The notes under the pieces are model-generated. The model was given only the letters and a program-made list of their open reading frames with translations, searched no databases and was not told where the DNA came from. Shown piece after piece: positions 34,120 to 44,387 of a stretch of 64,000 nucleotides of DNA. The translations under genes and the position numbers were made by a program. Source of the stretch: Candidatus Gastranaerophilales bacterium (GTDB lineage Bacteria; Cyanobacteriota; Vampirovibrionia; Gastranaerophilales; Gastranaerophilaceae); contig CALUYN010000001.1 in the NCBI GenBank assembly GCA_944325025.1, positions 103,414 to 167,413 on the forward strand. Direction: 5' to 3'. How positions within the stretch are numbered: the first letter of the stretch is position 1; the number at the start of each line of letters is the position of its first letter.

Positions 34120-35520
34120 ATGGAAATTAAAGTTTCACAAGACGTAAAAAATACATCCACAGAAGTTTTGGTTATCAACAAGTTTGAAGGTGAAAAAACT
34201 TCTCAAGAACTTGCAAATACTTATGCAGTCGATAAGGATCATTTTGAAGGCAAATTCGGACAAACTTATCTTTTGCATACTTTAGGCAAAATTCCGGCAG
34301 ATAAAATTTTAGTTGTCGGGTTTGGCAAAAAAGAAGAATTTGACCACAATAAAATGAGAGAAGCTGTTGCAAAAGCAGTAAAAAAATTACATCAAATTAA
34401 AGCAAAAAAAGCTGTTTTTGATTTTGATGTAAATGCAGATTACGGTAAATCTGCGGCAATCGGGGCAATGATTGCTGATTATGCTTATGACAAATACAAA
34501 TCCGAAAAAGCTCATCACCTTGATGAAATTACATTCGCAAGATTTTCTGAAGGCGACCTTAATGAAGGAATTATTTTTGGAGAAGCAATGAAATTTACAA
34601 GGGATCTTGCAAATACTCCGGCTCAAATTGCAACTCCTTCTAAGCTTGCTGAACTTGCAAAAGGTCTGGAAGATATTGAAACAAAAGTCTTTGATAAAGA
34701 TGAAATTGAGCGGATGGGAATGGGAGCTTACTTAGCCGTAGGTCAGGGAAGCGTTCAGCCGCCAAAATTCATTCACATGAAATATACAGGTAAAAACGTT
34801 AAGAAAAAAATCGCCCTTATCGGAAAAGGCATCTGTTTTGATTCAGGCGGACTTGATATCAAACCGCCGTCATCAATGCTTACTATGAAAGATGATATGT
34901 CAGGTGCCGCATGTGTTTTAGGCGTTATGAAAGCATTATCAAAACTACAGCCTGATATGGAAGTTCACGGGATTATCGCAGCCTGCGAAAATATGCCGTC
35001 AGGTTCTTCTTACAAACCCGGTGATATTCTGACAGCCAAAAATGGAAAAACAATTGAAGTTGATAATACCGATGCAGAAGGAAGATTAACACTTGCTGAT
35101 GCACTATGTTATGCCTGCGAACTTGGTGTTGATGAAGTGATTGATATTGCAACCCTTACAGGGGCCTGCATGGTAGCTCTCGGCACAGTTGCTTCCGGCA
35201 TTATGGGCAACGATGAAGAAATGATTGCAAGATTAATTAAAACTGCAAAAGATTCAGGCGAAACTTACTGGCAGCTGCCGATGTTCAAAGAATATATGGA
35301 CAGCCTTAAATCAGATATTGCCGATATGAAAAACACAGGTTCACGTTACGGCGGAGCATCAACTGCCGGATTATTCCTGCAGGAATTTGTAAAAGATACA
35401 AAATGGTGCCACATAGATATTGCAGGCACTGCATATCTTGAAAAACCGCAGAAAGAATTTATTGCAGGCGCAACAGGCGCAGGCGTAAGAACTCTTTTGA
35501 ATTACGTAACAGGGAAATAG
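34120..35520 (+). CDS. pepA: Leucyl aminopeptidase (M17 family)
   Basis: A 466-residue cytosolic exopeptidase with two metals. The C-terminal catalytic domain has IGKGICFDSGGLDIKP (metal Asp and Lys region), MKDDMSGAACVLGVM, and the family signature VDNTDAEGRLTLADAL. The N-terminal macro-like domain spans about 1-150. It releases N-terminal residues from peptides. In some bacteria PepA also binds DNA in site-specific recombination, but no such site is evident here. It has its own promoter. Confidence 0.96.
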   Translation: MEIKVSQDVKNTSTEVLVINKFEGEKTSQELANTYAVDKDHFEGKFGQTYLLHTLGKIPADKILVVGFGKKEEFDHNKMREAVAKAVKKLHQIKAKKAVFDFDVNADYGKSAAIGAMIADYAYDKYKSEKAHHLDEITFARFSEGDLNEGIIFGEAMKFTRDLANTPAQIATPSKLAELAKGLEDIETKVFDKDEIERMGMGAYLAVGQGSVQPPKFIHMKYTGKNVKKKIALIGKGICFDSGGLDIKPPSSMLTMKDDMSGAACVLGVMKALSKLQPDMEVHGIIAACENMPSGSSYKPGDILTAKNGKTIEVDNTDAEGRLTLADALCYACELGVDEVIDIATLTGACMVALGTVASGIMGNDEEMIARLIKTAKDSGETYWQLPMFKEYMDSLKSDIADMKNTGSRYGGASTAGLFLQEFVKDTKWCHIDIAGTAYLEKPQKEFIAGATGAGVRTLLNYVTGK

Positions 35521-35525
35521 TTATT

Positions 35526-35560
35526 AAGAAGATAAGAGGATATGATGCTAGGAAGATAAG
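35526..35560. repeat. Period-8 AAG array after pepA
   Basis: Reads AAGAAGAT, AAGAGGAT, ATGATGCT, AGGAAGAT, AAG. The AAG/AGG frame is the same as in the arrays at 21524 and 32150, but the other bases differ. Confidence 0.5.
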
Positions 35561-35615
35561 CCTGTTTCATACAAAATAATCTTCATAAAATTTTTCCACA
35601 ATAATAATAAGTCTT

Positions 35616-35644
35616 AATAAGCCGGACTAAAGTCCCGGCTTATT
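35616..35644 (+). terminator. Hairpin, possible pepA terminator
   Basis: AATAAGCCGG (35616-35625) pairs with CCGGCTTATT (35635-35644) around a 9-base loop. The T-run after it is poor, so this is a weak call. Confidence 0.45.
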
Positions 35645-35785
35645 TGCTTAATCGCTAGCCTCAAACCTGCAGTACCCAAAATGATTAAAGCAATTATAAC
35701 AAATAAATATTTTTTACTTATAATTCTATTAATATTTTTATGTTCGTGAATGAGATATGATTAAAGTTATCATTAAATTAATTAA

Positions 35786-36049
35786 ATGATACAAAAAGAA
35801 AAACTAGAAATATTTAAACAAGCCTTATCCAGAGCTTTAAAGAAAATAACATCAGGAACATCTGCTTCAACTATTGCCGCATCATATGATATTTCACCTG
35901 CAATAATAAGTAAAATTCACAATGGCAAAAAAGATCCGCAGATGTCAACTTTTTACAGAATAGCAGAGGCATACCAAATTGACCCTGCAGAGTTTACTTC
36001 CATGATATTTGCAGAACTGCCAAAAGGATTTATGTTTGCAGAAGAATAA
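35786..36049 (+). CDS. Small XRE-type HTH regulator, 87 residues
   Basis: The helix-turn-helix is in TIAASYDISPAIISKIHNGK followed by DPQMSTFYRIAEAYQIDPAE, the usual Cro/CI pattern. Nothing else is present except a short N-terminal helix (residues 1-25). It probably binds DNA as a dimer, and its target is unknown. No Shine-Dalgarno is obvious before the ATG. Its stop is directly followed by the stop of the convergent amidase gene. Confidence 0.82.
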   Translation: MIQKEKLEIFKQALSRALKKITSGTSASTIAASYDISPAIISKIHNGKKDPQMSTFYRIAEAYQIDPAEFTSMIFAELPKGFMFAEE

Positions 36050-37411
36050 TTATTTTTCAAAATATTTTTCCAAACTATCAGCAAGAGCTTTTGCGTACTG
36101 CTTTTGAAATTCAGGGTTAACCAAATTTGCGTTATCTTCAGGGTTTATCAAATACGAAACTTCTATCAAAAGGCTCAAAGCATTGGTGTTGCGAACAACT
36201 GCTAAACTACCCTGTCTTACTTTATCATTCGGCACGCCTATTTCTGATACCAGAGTGTTCATAATTAAATCTGCAAGCGGTTTTGCCTGCGGGTAATAAT
36301 AATATATACTTGTCCCCCGGTTTTTATTCGGATCAGAACCGTCAGGAAGAGCGTTTCCGTGGATACTCAAAAATACAACGGCATTTCCGTAATTAGCGAT
36401 TTCAACCCTGTCTTTTAACCCGACATAATTATCGCTGCTTCTTGTCATAATGACCTTTGCTCCGCGTTTTTTTAGTTCAGTTTCAAGATATTTGGCAATT
36501 GATAAATTTATATCTTTTTCCTTATCTCCCAGACAGCCTGTAGCTCCGTTTTCAGAACCGCCATGCCCTGCATCAACCGCAATTTTTATATTGTGCAGCG
36601 GGCGAAGAGAGTGCGTGATTACAGGTTTTCGAATTTTTAATATAAAATCATTGTCTTTATATTCTCCGCTGTAACCTAATAACTGACGACCGCTTAAAAC
36701 ATCTTTGACAGGTATCTTCATAACATAAGTTTCGTCAGGCTGCTCTTTCACGTTGTAAAATTTCATCAAAAAAGTGTCCCCTTCAACCATCTCAAACGGA
36801 ACTTTTTTATCTAAATGAAAAATAAACGTATAAAAGTCCTTGCTGTCAACATATTCATAGCCAAACAATTGAGCCGGTGTTACTGAAAAATTTTCAAAAG
36901 CTTTTACATTGGATTTTGAAATCCAACCGAATTTGTCTTTGCCGAGCACTATTCTGTAAAATCCGCTTTGTTCTCCGTCTGCCAAAAGCTCAATATTTCG
37001 CTGCAAATGCGCAATTCTGTTTATTCCGGCATCAACGGGCGTAGATCGAAGCGGTGCATCTTCAGTTGTGACATAAAAAGATTTTTTATCTTTATAAGGG
37101 GTAAATACAGCAGGTTTTAGATTTACAGGCTTTATAACCGGACGGGTAATTACAAAAACCTCTTTTTCATCACCAGATTGCAAAACAAAAGTGTTTTCTC
37201 CGGTATTTAAATTAACAACATAGGCAAAAGCACCTGTCGGGTGCAATGGAACATCTTGAGCGTTGATTTTTAACGGTTTGTCAGACGAGCCGATAAAAAA
37301 TGTTGAATTTGCATTTATTATTACATCGTTTTTTGAAGGGTAAACGACATTAAATGCAAACACCTGTGAACCAAATAACAACAACCCCATTAATAAAATA
37401 AATTTTTTCAT
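36050..37411 (-). CDS. Secreted N-acetylmuramoyl-L-alanine amidase (Amidase_3) with SH3-like domain
   Basis: A 453-residue cell-wall hydrolase that cuts between MurNAc and the stem peptide, used in daughter-cell separation or wall turnover. The signal peptide is MKKFILLMGLLLFGSQVFA. A beta-rich region occupies about 20-110, and an SH3-like segment about 115-175 (APLRSTPVDAGINRIAHLQ). The catalytic domain starts near 270 with IAVDAGHGGSENGATG. The zinc ligands continue in FLSIHGNALPD and the catalytic Glu is in LLIEVSYLINPEDN. It is divergent from ftsI, which fits a role in division. Confidence 0.93.
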   Translation of the reverse strand: MKKFILLMGLLLFGSQVFAFNVVYPSKNDVIINANSTFFIGSSDKPLKINAQDVPLHPTGAFAYVVNLNTGENTFVLQSGDEKEVFVITRPVIKPVNLKPAVFTPYKDKKSFYVTTEDAPLRSTPVDAGINRIAHLQRNIELLADGEQSGFYRIVLGKDKFGWISKSNVKAFENFSVTPAQLFGYEYVDSKDFYTFIFHLDKKVPFEMVEGDTFLMKFYNVKEQPDETYVMKIPVKDVLSGRQLLGYSGEYKDNDFILKIRKPVITHSLRPLHNIKIAVDAGHGGSENGATGCLGDKEKDINLSIAKYLETELKKRGAKVIMTRSSDNYVGLKDRVEIANYGNAVVFLSIHGNALPDGSDPNKNRGTSIYYYYPQAKPLADLIMNTLVSEIGVPNDKVRQGSLAVVRNTNALSLLIEVSYLINPEDNANLVNPEFQKQYAKALADSLEKYFEK

Positions 37412-37501
37412 AATTTAATTATACACCAAAGTTAAAATTATTTAATATTTATTTCTTTTATAACTTGTTATGCTAAAATTAAAAAAAGAGAGGGATATGT
37501 T

Positions 37502-39250
37502 TTGAGAAGAAGATCGCGCAACGAGCCGGAAAATGAAATAGAAAAACGCAGCAAAACTTTTGATCAGGTAGTAGGATTTTTACACATATTTTTTATATGT
37601 TTTATGGTTCTACTTGTCATTTATCTGTTTTTTATACAGGTAATTGATGTTAGAAAATACAGAGCAAGAGCAAGAAGCCAGAGAGTCGGCAGAATATTTT
37701 CAATGCGCGGAGATATTTTCGACAGAAACGGGATTAAACTCGCAACAGATAAGGTTTATTCAGATGTTTACGCACACCCTGCAGATTATGACCATTCTCC
37801 GGAAGAACTTGCCAAAATGCTCGCACCTATTTTGAAAATGCCAAAAGATACTTTACTGCAAAAACTCAAAAAACCGGGGCCGGTTATAACATTAAAAAAA
37901 GATATCGATAGAAGCGCTGCAAAAGAAATTTCAAAACTTCATTTAAGAGAAATCAGTTTAGGAAAGAAAAATACAAGAGAATATCCGCAAGGAACCCTTG
38001 CAGCCCACGTTCTCGGGTATTACAACTTTGACGCAGACATCGCAAACGGAGTTGAATATACAGCAAAAGACAGACTTGAACACGTTATTAATACCGTAAA
38101 ATACCAGAAAACACGCGACGGTAAAATAATTTACGATTTTACAACCGATCCCGTTGCAACAACAACAAACCCTAAAGGTGAAAACGTAACTCTTACCATT
38201 GATGCAGCAATCCAACACGTTTGCGAAAAAGAAATTGAAAAAATGGTTAAGGAAAAAGAAGCTGAACGCGGTACAGTAATTGTAATGAACCCCAAAAATG
38301 GCGAAATTCTTGCATACGCAGTTTATCCAACATTTGACCCGAACAATTACAGAAAAGCAACCCCGCAGCAGCTCAAAAATTGGACTTTAACAGATGTTTT
38401 CCCGCCGGGCTCAACTTTCAAAACAGTTACAGTTGCAAGCGCTATGGATTTAGGCAAAATTAATGAAAATTCAAAAATTCTTGATACAGGAAAAACATCA
38501 ATCGGCAAATGGGAAATAAAAAACTACGATTACGATGTTCACCCTTATCCAGGAGAAATATCTCTTGAATATCTGTTTGAACACTCAAGCAACATTGGTT
38601 CAATCAATGTTGCAAGAACGATGTCACCCGCTGAATTTTATAGCGTGCTAAAACGTTTTGGCTTCGGAGAAAAAACAGGAATAGATTTACCGGGAGAATC
38701 TGTCGGCCTGCTCCCTTATTGGACTCACTGGGATCAGGGAATACACGCAACAATGGCTTATGGATACGGAACATCCGTTACAGCCATTCAAATGATTTCT
38801 GCTGTTCAGCCGCTTGCGAATAACGGCGTAAGAGTAACACCGCATGTTATTAAATATACATCACAGGAAGAATATGATAACAAAATACATCATACTCAGG
38901 TAATAAAACCGGAAACTGCACACACTATCACTAAATTGCTTGCAGCGTCAGTTAATAACGGCCGCTCAGTAATTAAAATGAAAAAATATAATGTTGCCGC
39001 AAAAACAGGTACATCCAGAAAACCCAAAGAAGGCGGAGCAGGTTATACTCCATATATGTATACTTCCACCATAGGTTATTTCCCGGCATCAGACCCGCAG
39101 GTACTGATTTATGTAATGGTAGACAGCGCAAAAGTCGGTGCTATTTGGGGCAACACTGTTGCAGGGCCGGTTTTCCACGAAGTTGCCGTTCAGGTTGCCC
39201 GAATTTTAAACCTAAAACCAGACAAAGCCCCGACAACAGACAAGAATTAG
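37502..39250 (+). CDS. ftsI: Penicillin-binding protein 2 / FtsI-type transpeptidase
   Basis: A 582-residue class B penicillin-binding protein that cross-links septal peptidoglycan. It has a short basic cytosolic tail, a membrane helix (about 28-50, FFICFMVLLVIYLFF), the PBP dimer domain with MRGDIFDRNGIKLATD, and the transpeptidase domain with SxxK in PPGSTFKTV (about 302-307), SxN in EHSSNIG and KTG in AAKTGTSRKP (about 501). The start is TTG, with GAGAGGG 8 bases ahead. The nearby ATG is followed by an immediate stop in its frame. The order ftsI-murE is the same as in division/cell-wall clusters elsewhere, which favours FtsI over PBP2/MrdA. Confidence 0.93.
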   Translation: MRRRSRNEPENEIEKRSKTFDQVVGFLHIFFICFMVLLVIYLFFIQVIDVRKYRARARSQRVGRIFSMRGDIFDRNGIKLATDKVYSDVYAHPADYDHSPEELAKMLAPILKMPKDTLLQKLKKPGPVITLKKDIDRSAAKEISKLHLREISLGKKNTREYPQGTLAAHVLGYYNFDADIANGVEYTAKDRLEHVINTVKYQKTRDGKIIYDFTTDPVATTTNPKGENVTLTIDAAIQHVCEKEIEKMVKEKEAERGTVIVMNPKNGEILAYAVYPTFDPNNYRKATPQQLKNWTLTDVFPPGSTFKTVTVASAMDLGKINENSKILDTGKTSIGKWEIKNYDYDVHPYPGEISLEYLFEHSSNIGSINVARTMSPAEFYSVLKRFGFGEKTGIDLPGESVGLLPYWTHWDQGIHATMAYGYGTSVTAIQMISAVQPLANNGVRVTPHVIKYTSQEEYDNKIHHTQVIKPETAHTITKLLAASVNNGRSVIKMKKYNVAAKTGTSRKPKEGGAGYTPYMYTSTIGYFPASDPQVLIYVMVDSAKVGAIWGNTVAGPVFHEVAVQVARILNLKPDKAPTTDKN

Positions 39251-39267
39251 ACTAGTAGGAGATAAAA

Positions 39268-40743
39268 ATGAAATTAGATGAATTAATTGAGTATTTGGAT
39301 TACAAAGATTTAATAAATTTTAAAAACGTAAATATCACGGGAATTTCATATAATTCTAAAACTACAAAAAAAGGGGACATTTTTGTTTGTCTGGTAGGTG
39401 AACACACAGACGGGCATGAATTCGCTCTTAATGCGATTGAAAATGGTGCTGCAGCTCTGCTTGTTGAAAAAAAAGTTGAAGGTACTAAAATTCCGCAAGT
39501 AGTTGTGTCATCCACCCGTCATAAAATTGCAGATATTGCAGACCGATTTTATTCAAGCCCTTCAAAAGGTATAAATTTAATCGGAATTACAGGAACTAAC
39601 GGAAAAACAACAGTAACACACTTAATTCAAAAAATATTTGAAGAAAACGGACAAAAATGTGCACTTATCGGAACGCTTGGTTATAAACTGTCATCAAATA
39701 GTGAATACCGCGATGCAAAACATACAACTCCGCAGGCTCCTGAACTTCAGGCGACTCTTAGAATGATAAAAGATGTTGAAAAAATTGATAATGTTGTAAT
39801 GGAAGTAAGTTCACACGCACTTGACCAGAACAGAGTCGGAGGCTGCAGGTTTAACGGCGCAGTTTTAACAAACTTAACTCAGGATCACCTTGATTACCAT
39901 ATAACAATGGATAATTACTTTAAAGCTAAAGCTTTACTTTTTGAAAGACTAAAAGAAGGGAATTTCGCAGTAATTAACGCAGATGATGAGTACGGCGACA
40001 GATTTATAAGTGTTGTGCCTGAAGGGGTAAAAGTTTATACATATGGCGTAAAACAGCAAAGTGATGTTATGGCTCATGATATAAATTTTTCATTAAATGG
40101 TGCTGAATTTACTCTGGTTGCAAATGCAAAAGAATACAAAGTAAATCTCCACATGAACGGAATGTTCAGTGTTTATAACGTTCTTGCGGCAGTAACAACA
40201 GCGCTTGCAATGGGTATTGATATTGAAATTGCACTGAAAGCTCTCCAAAACGTAAAAGGAGTTGCCGGCAGGTTTGAAGTTGTTGTGAAAAAACCTCTTG
40301 TAATTGTAGATTACGCGCACACTCCAGACGGGTTAGAAAATGTATTAAAATCCGCAAGAGAGATTACACCTGAAGACGGCAAACTTATATGTCTTTTTGG
40401 CTGCGGAGGCGACAGGGATGCTACAAAACGTCCCAAAATGGGCGCAATAGCCGAAAAGCTTGCAGATAAAATTGTTATTACAAGCGATAATCCGCGCTCT
40501 GAAGACCCGCAGGTTATTATAACCGACATTATTGCAGGGCTTAAATCTGTTAATACAGAAAACGTTATTGTTGAACCCGATAGAGGCTCTGCAATTGCTC
40601 TTTTGAAAACAATTGCGAACAATAATGACGTTGTGGTTATTGCAGGAAAAGGTCATGAAGATTATCAAATACTCAAAGACAAAACAATTCACTTTGATGA
40701 CAGAGAAGAAGCCCGTAAAGTCTTTGAAGTAAGCGTCATATAA
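39268..40743 (+). CDS. murE: UDP-N-acetylmuramoyl-tripeptide synthetase
   Basis: A 491-residue Mur ligase that adds the third amino acid to UDP-MurNAc-L-Ala-D-Glu. The ATP loop is GITGTNGKTTVTHLI, with TTPQAPELQATLRMI and VMEVSSHALDQNRV for the UMAF substrate. The specificity motif is DNPRSEDP (about residues 408-415), the form associated with meso-diaminopimelate, so the wall is probably of the DAP type. AGGAG precedes the ATG, 18 bases after ftsI. Confidence 0.97.
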   Translation: MKLDELIEYLDYKDLINFKNVNITGISYNSKTTKKGDIFVCLVGEHTDGHEFALNAIENGAAALLVEKKVEGTKIPQVVVSSTRHKIADIADRFYSSPSKGINLIGITGTNGKTTVTHLIQKIFEENGQKCALIGTLGYKLSSNSEYRDAKHTTPQAPELQATLRMIKDVEKIDNVVMEVSSHALDQNRVGGCRFNGAVLTNLTQDHLDYHITMDNYFKAKALLFERLKEGNFAVINADDEYGDRFISVVPEGVKVYTYGVKQQSDVMAHDINFSLNGAEFTLVANAKEYKVNLHMNGMFSVYNVLAAVTTALAMGIDIEIALKALQNVKGVAGRFEVVVKKPLVIVDYAHTPDGLENVLKSAREITPEDGKLICLFGCGGDRDATKRPKMGAIAEKLADKIVITSDNPRSEDPQVIITDIIAGLKSVNTENVIVEPDRGSAIALLKTIANNNDVVVIAGKGHEDYQILKDKTIHFDDREEARKVFEVSVI

Positions 40744-40769
40744 TATTAGCGGCTAGCGGTGGAGGTATT

Positions 40770-41678
40770 TTGAAAACCAAACTATTAATAGAACAGCATT
40801 TCCACGGATGTTTTGGAATTAATTTTAACAAGGCGTCAGCAGATGACGTTTTATATCTTTCCAAAGAGATTTTAAAATACGGTATCGGCGGAATTTTTCC
40901 GACACTTGTTACAGATACTGTCGAAAATACCAAACGAGCAATTGCCGAGATAAAAGAAGCCGCATCCCGACAAACTGCCGATATGGCAAAAATTCTAGGG
41001 GTTCATCTGGAAGGTATTTTCATAAATCCCGAAAAAAAAGGAATTCATAACCCCGCACATTTTATGAAACTCACGCCTGAAAATTATAAGCTGATAGAAG
41101 ATGATTTCATAAAAATTATCACACTTGCCCCCGAGCTTGATGAAGGTCTGCTCGATTATTTATCTGATAAAAATATAAAAATTCAGGCAGGCCACTGTAT
41201 TGGCGGGGATTTGAGTAAATGTACAGGTGCTACTCATCTTTTCAATGCAATGTCTGGAATTACGCACAGAGGGAAGTCAACGGCACTTTCTTCACTAATT
41301 AGTGACACTATTTTTACTGAAATTATTGCAGACGGGGTTCATGTTTCAAATGAAGCATTAAAACTTGTTTTTAAAACTAAACCGGCAGGCAAAATTATTT
41401 TGATAAGCGACAGCCTGCCAATAACCAAAAGCAGTTTAAAAGAAATAAATTTCTGTGACGAAACAGTGTATTATGATGGATTTAAAGCAACATCAAAAGA
41501 AGGAACTCTTGCCGGCAGTACGACTTTATTACCAGATATAATAAAACATCTTTATGAAATCAATATGTTCAATCCAGAATACATAAACAATCCATATAAA
41601 TATCATAATATTGATTTAAAAGGTTTTGTTGAATGGGATGAAAACTGGAATATTATAAGGGTTGTAAATGAAAAGTGA
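40770..41678 (+). CDS. nagA: N-acetylglucosamine-6-phosphate deacetylase, short form
   Basis: A 302-residue TIM-barrel amidohydrolase. The metal-binding HxH is in [12 protein letters not shown], the Glu in [20 protein letters not shown], and further ligands in [17 protein letters not shown] and [12 protein letters not shown]. The catalytic Asp is in IILISDSLP. The family is usually about 380 residues. Here the N-terminal half of the small beta-sandwich domain is absent, because the protein begins right at the HxH strand. The start is TTG with GGAGG 4 bases ahead, and no earlier start is possible because murE ends 26 bases upstream. It would convert GlcNAc-6-P (for example from MurQ) to GlcN-6-P. 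Confidence 0.88.
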   Translation: MKTKLLIEQHFHGCFGINFNKASADDVLYLSKEILKYGIGGIFPTLVTDTVENTKRAIAEIKEAASRQTADMAKILGVHLEGIFINPEKKGIHNPAHFMKLTPENYKLIEDDFIKIITLAPELDEGLLDYLSDKNIKIQAGHCIGGDLSKCTGATHLFNAMSGITHRGKSTALSSLISDTIFTEIIADGVHVSNEALKLVFKTKPAGKIILISDSLPITKSSLKEINFCDETVYYDGFKATSKEGTLAGSTTLLPDIIKHLYEINMFNPEYINNPYKYHNIDLKGFVEWDENWNIIRVVNEK

Positions 41679-43317
41679 CATCATAAAAAAAGGAATAGCC
41701 AGAACTCCGCACCGCGGACTTTTAATGGCAACAGGTGTTAGCAAGAAAAACATGAATGCTCCATTCATTGGAATAGCGAGTTCTTTTTCAGACCTCGTTC
41801 CCGGGCATATCGGGATGCGCGATTTGGAACGCCAGATTGAAAAAGGAATACATTCTGCGGGCGGTCAGGCATTTGTATTCGGCGTACCTGCAATTTGCGA
41901 CGGCATTGCTATGGGACACAGCGGCATGAGATACTCTCTGCCTTCTCGAGATTTAATTGCAGATTGCATAGAAACCGTGGCAGCTGCACATCAGCTTGAC
42001 GGAATAGTCTTACTGTCGAACTGCGACAAAATTACTCCGGGAATGCTTATTGGTGCATTGAGATTAAATATTCCGGCTATTCTTGTTACTGCAGGCCCCA
42101 TGCTTGACGGGGAATGCCGCGGACAGCATAAACTGACAATGGTAACAGGGTCTTTCGAGGCTGTAGGACGTTTCAGAAAAGGAGAAATCTCTGAAGAAGA
42201 GCTTCTTGCTTTTGAAGAAGAATCATGCCCTTCTGCAGGAGCCTGTCAGGGAATGTATACGGCAAACACTATGGCATGCCTTGCCGAGGTTATGGGAATG
42301 AGCCTGCCTTATTGTTCATCTTCTTCTGCAGTTTCTGCTAAAAAACGAAGAATAGCATTTGAAAGCGGTATGCAAGTAGTTGAACTCGTAGAAAAGGATG
42401 TTAAACCTTCAGATATTATCACTCGAGAAAGCTTAAGGAATGCAATCACAGTAGATTTGGCACTCGGCGGCTCGACAAATACATTTTTACATCTGCTTGC
42501 AATAGCAAATGCAGGCGGAATTGATATTACTTTAAAAGATTTTGAACAAATAAGTGAATATATTCACCAAATAGTGAAGATTAACCCGTCCTCAACTTTA
42601 ACCATGGCAGACTTTCATAATGCAGGCGGAATTCCTGCTGTCATAAAATCGCTGAAAAAGTTTCTTAAAGATACTAAAACTGTAAACGGATTAACAACAA
42701 ATGAAATATCTGAAAAAGCCTGGGCTGACACAAATATTATACCAGAATACGACAAATCTTCGTACACTCAGCCAGGTTTAAGCATCTTATACGGAAACCT
42801 TGCAAAAGACGGATGTGTCATAAAAACATCCGGAGTTGCACCTGAATGTTATACATTTGAAGGCAGCGCAAAAACTTTTGACAGCGAAGAAGATGCTATG
42901 TATGCTCTTGAAAATGACGAAATTAAAGAAGGAGATGTTATAGTAATTCGCTATGAAGGGCCAAAAGGCGGGCCAGGTATGCGGGAAATGCTTGCGCCGA
43001 CATCGCTGCTTGTAGGCAAAGGGCTCGGGACTAAATGTGCGCTTATAACAGACGGCAGATTTTCCGGTGCAACCAGAGGGATTTGCGTAGGCCATATTTG
43101 TCCGGAAGCCGCAGCAGGCGGAACTATTGCCTTAATAGAAAACGGCGACAAAATAAAGATTGATATTCCAAACCACACAATCAGCCTGCTTGTTGATGAA
43201 AAAGTACTTGAAGAACGAAGAAAAAATCTTAAGCCGTTTGAACCAAAAGTTAAATCAGGCTATTTATATAAATATGCACAAAACGTTCAAGACGCCTCAC
43301 ACGGAGCCATTGTTTAA
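41668..43317 (+). CDS. ilvD: Dihydroxy-acid dehydratase
   Basis: A 549-residue iron-sulfur enzyme of branched-chain amino acid synthesis that turns 2,3-dihydroxy-isovalerate into 2-ketoisovalerate and acts likewise in the isoleucine branch. Cluster cysteines lie in [12 protein letters not shown] and [15 protein letters not shown], with a third in the VPAICDG region. The C-terminal signature [12 protein letters not shown] and [20 protein letters not shown] are complete. It starts 11 bases before the nagA stop. No other ilv gene is present here. Confidence 0.97.
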   Translation: MKSDIIKKGIARTPHRGLLMATGVSKKNMNAPFIGIASSFSDLVPGHIGMRDLERQIEKGIHSAGGQAFVFGVPAICDGIAMGHSGMRYSLPSRDLIADCIETVAAAHQLDGIVLLSNCDKITPGMLIGALRLNIPAILVTAGPMLDGECRGQHKLTMVTGSFEAVGRFRKGEISEEELLAFEEESCPSAGACQGMYTANTMACLAEVMGMSLPYCSSSSAVSAKKRRIAFESGMQVVELVEKDVKPSDIITRESLRNAITVDLALGGSTNTFLHLLAIANAGGIDITLKDFEQISEYIHQIVKINPSSTLTMADFHNAGGIPAVIKSLKKFLKDTKTVNGLTTNEISEKAWADTNIIPEYDKSSYTQPGLSILYGNLAKDGCVIKTSGVAPECYTFEGSAKTFDSEEDAMYALENDEIKEGDVIVIRYEGPKGGPGMREMLAPTSLLVGKGLGTKCALITDGRFSGATRGICVGHICPEAAAGGTIALIENGDKIKIDIPNHTISLLVDEKVLEERRKNLKPFEPKVKSGYLYKYAQNVQDASHGAIV

Positions 43318-43319
43318 GA

Positions 43320-44387
43320 ATGAATGAATTAAAAGACTTTGCCGGAGATATTAATAAATGCTCTAAATGCGGACTTTGCCAGTCGGTTTGCCCGGTTTAT
43401 AAAGAAACAGGAAACGACTGCGCAGTATCGCGCGGAAAATTTGTTATGCTCGACGGTGTTTTAAAAGGAGATTTAAAGCTTAACAAAAATATTAATAAAT
43501 ATCTGGATTTATGCTTAAAATGCGGTAAATGTACGGACTTTTGCCCGAGCGGAATAGATGTTTGTAAAATTTTTGAAACAGCAAAATATCAATATGCAAA
43601 AAATACTATCACAGGCAAAATAATTTTCTTTCTTCAGTCAAAATTTATTTTTGGCAATTTTATAAACCTCTTTAAGCATATAACAAAGCCTTTCAGAAAA
43701 AGTACACAGGGCAAAACTCCTCAAACACTTAAACTGCTCTATTTCAAAGGCTGTGTAAATAATTTATGCCCGAAAAATGACAATTATCTGAATAAAATTT
43801 TAAAAAACTCAGACGTTGAAATTATTGAAAGAGATTTTGACTGCTGCGGTCTGCCGTTTCTCTCAAGCGGAAACCTTGACAGATTTGAACAAGTAAAAAA
43901 ACATAATTTGAAAATGCTTGAAAATTGTGAGTTTGATTACATCTTGACAGATTGTGCAAGCTGTGAAAGCACGCTTAAACAATACATAAACGCAAAATTT
44001 ATAAATATCGGAGAACTGATAAATCTGCTCGGGCTTAAATTTACATTTCCAAAATCTGTAAAAGTGACATTCCACAAGCCTTGCCACCTTGAAAATGACA
44101 AATTTCTAATACCTTTATTAAATAATTGTGAAAATGTCCAATACGTTCAAATGGAGGGTTATGACAGCTGCTGCGGGTTTGGCGGAGAATTCTCAATAAA
44201 AAATCATAAAATTTCAAAAGCCATATCAAATAAAAAAGCTGAAAATATTCTTAAAATCGGTGTTGATTATGTTATAACAACCTGTCCCGGATGTATTATC
44301 GGATTGAAACAAGGACTTGTCGGGCGTAAAAACAGCCCAAAAGTTCTCGGTTTGACAGAATTTTTAAATAAATCAAATACACTTTAG
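43320..44387 (+). CDS. GlcF/LutA-like iron-sulfur protein
   Basis: A 355-residue protein with two 4Fe-4S ferredoxin motifs at the N-terminus (CSKCGLCQSVCP about 13-24 and CLKCGKCTDFCPSG about 64-77). Two CCG domains follow (FDCCGLPFLSSG and YDSCCGFGGEFS), the layout of the glycolate oxidase GlcF and lactate utilisation LutA subunits. The flavin partner (GlcD-like) is not in this window, so the electron donor is unknown. It begins two bases after ilvD. Its 3' end overlaps the convergent hypothetical gene by 15 bases. Confidence 0.87.
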   Translation: MNELKDFAGDINKCSKCGLCQSVCPVYKETGNDCAVSRGKFVMLDGVLKGDLKLNKNINKYLDLCLKCGKCTDFCPSGIDVCKIFETAKYQYAKNTITGKIIFFLQSKFIFGNFINLFKHITKPFRKSTQGKTPQTLKLLYFKGCVNNLCPKNDNYLNKILKNSDVEIIERDFDCCGLPFLSSGNLDRFEQVKKHNLKMLENCEFDYILTDCASCESTLKQYINAKFINIGELINLLGLKFTFPKSVKVTFHKPCHLENDKFLIPLLNNCENVQYVQMEGYDSCCGFGGEFSIKNHKISKAISNKKAENILKIGVDYVITTCPGCIIGLKQGLVGRKNSPKVLGLTEFLNKSNTL

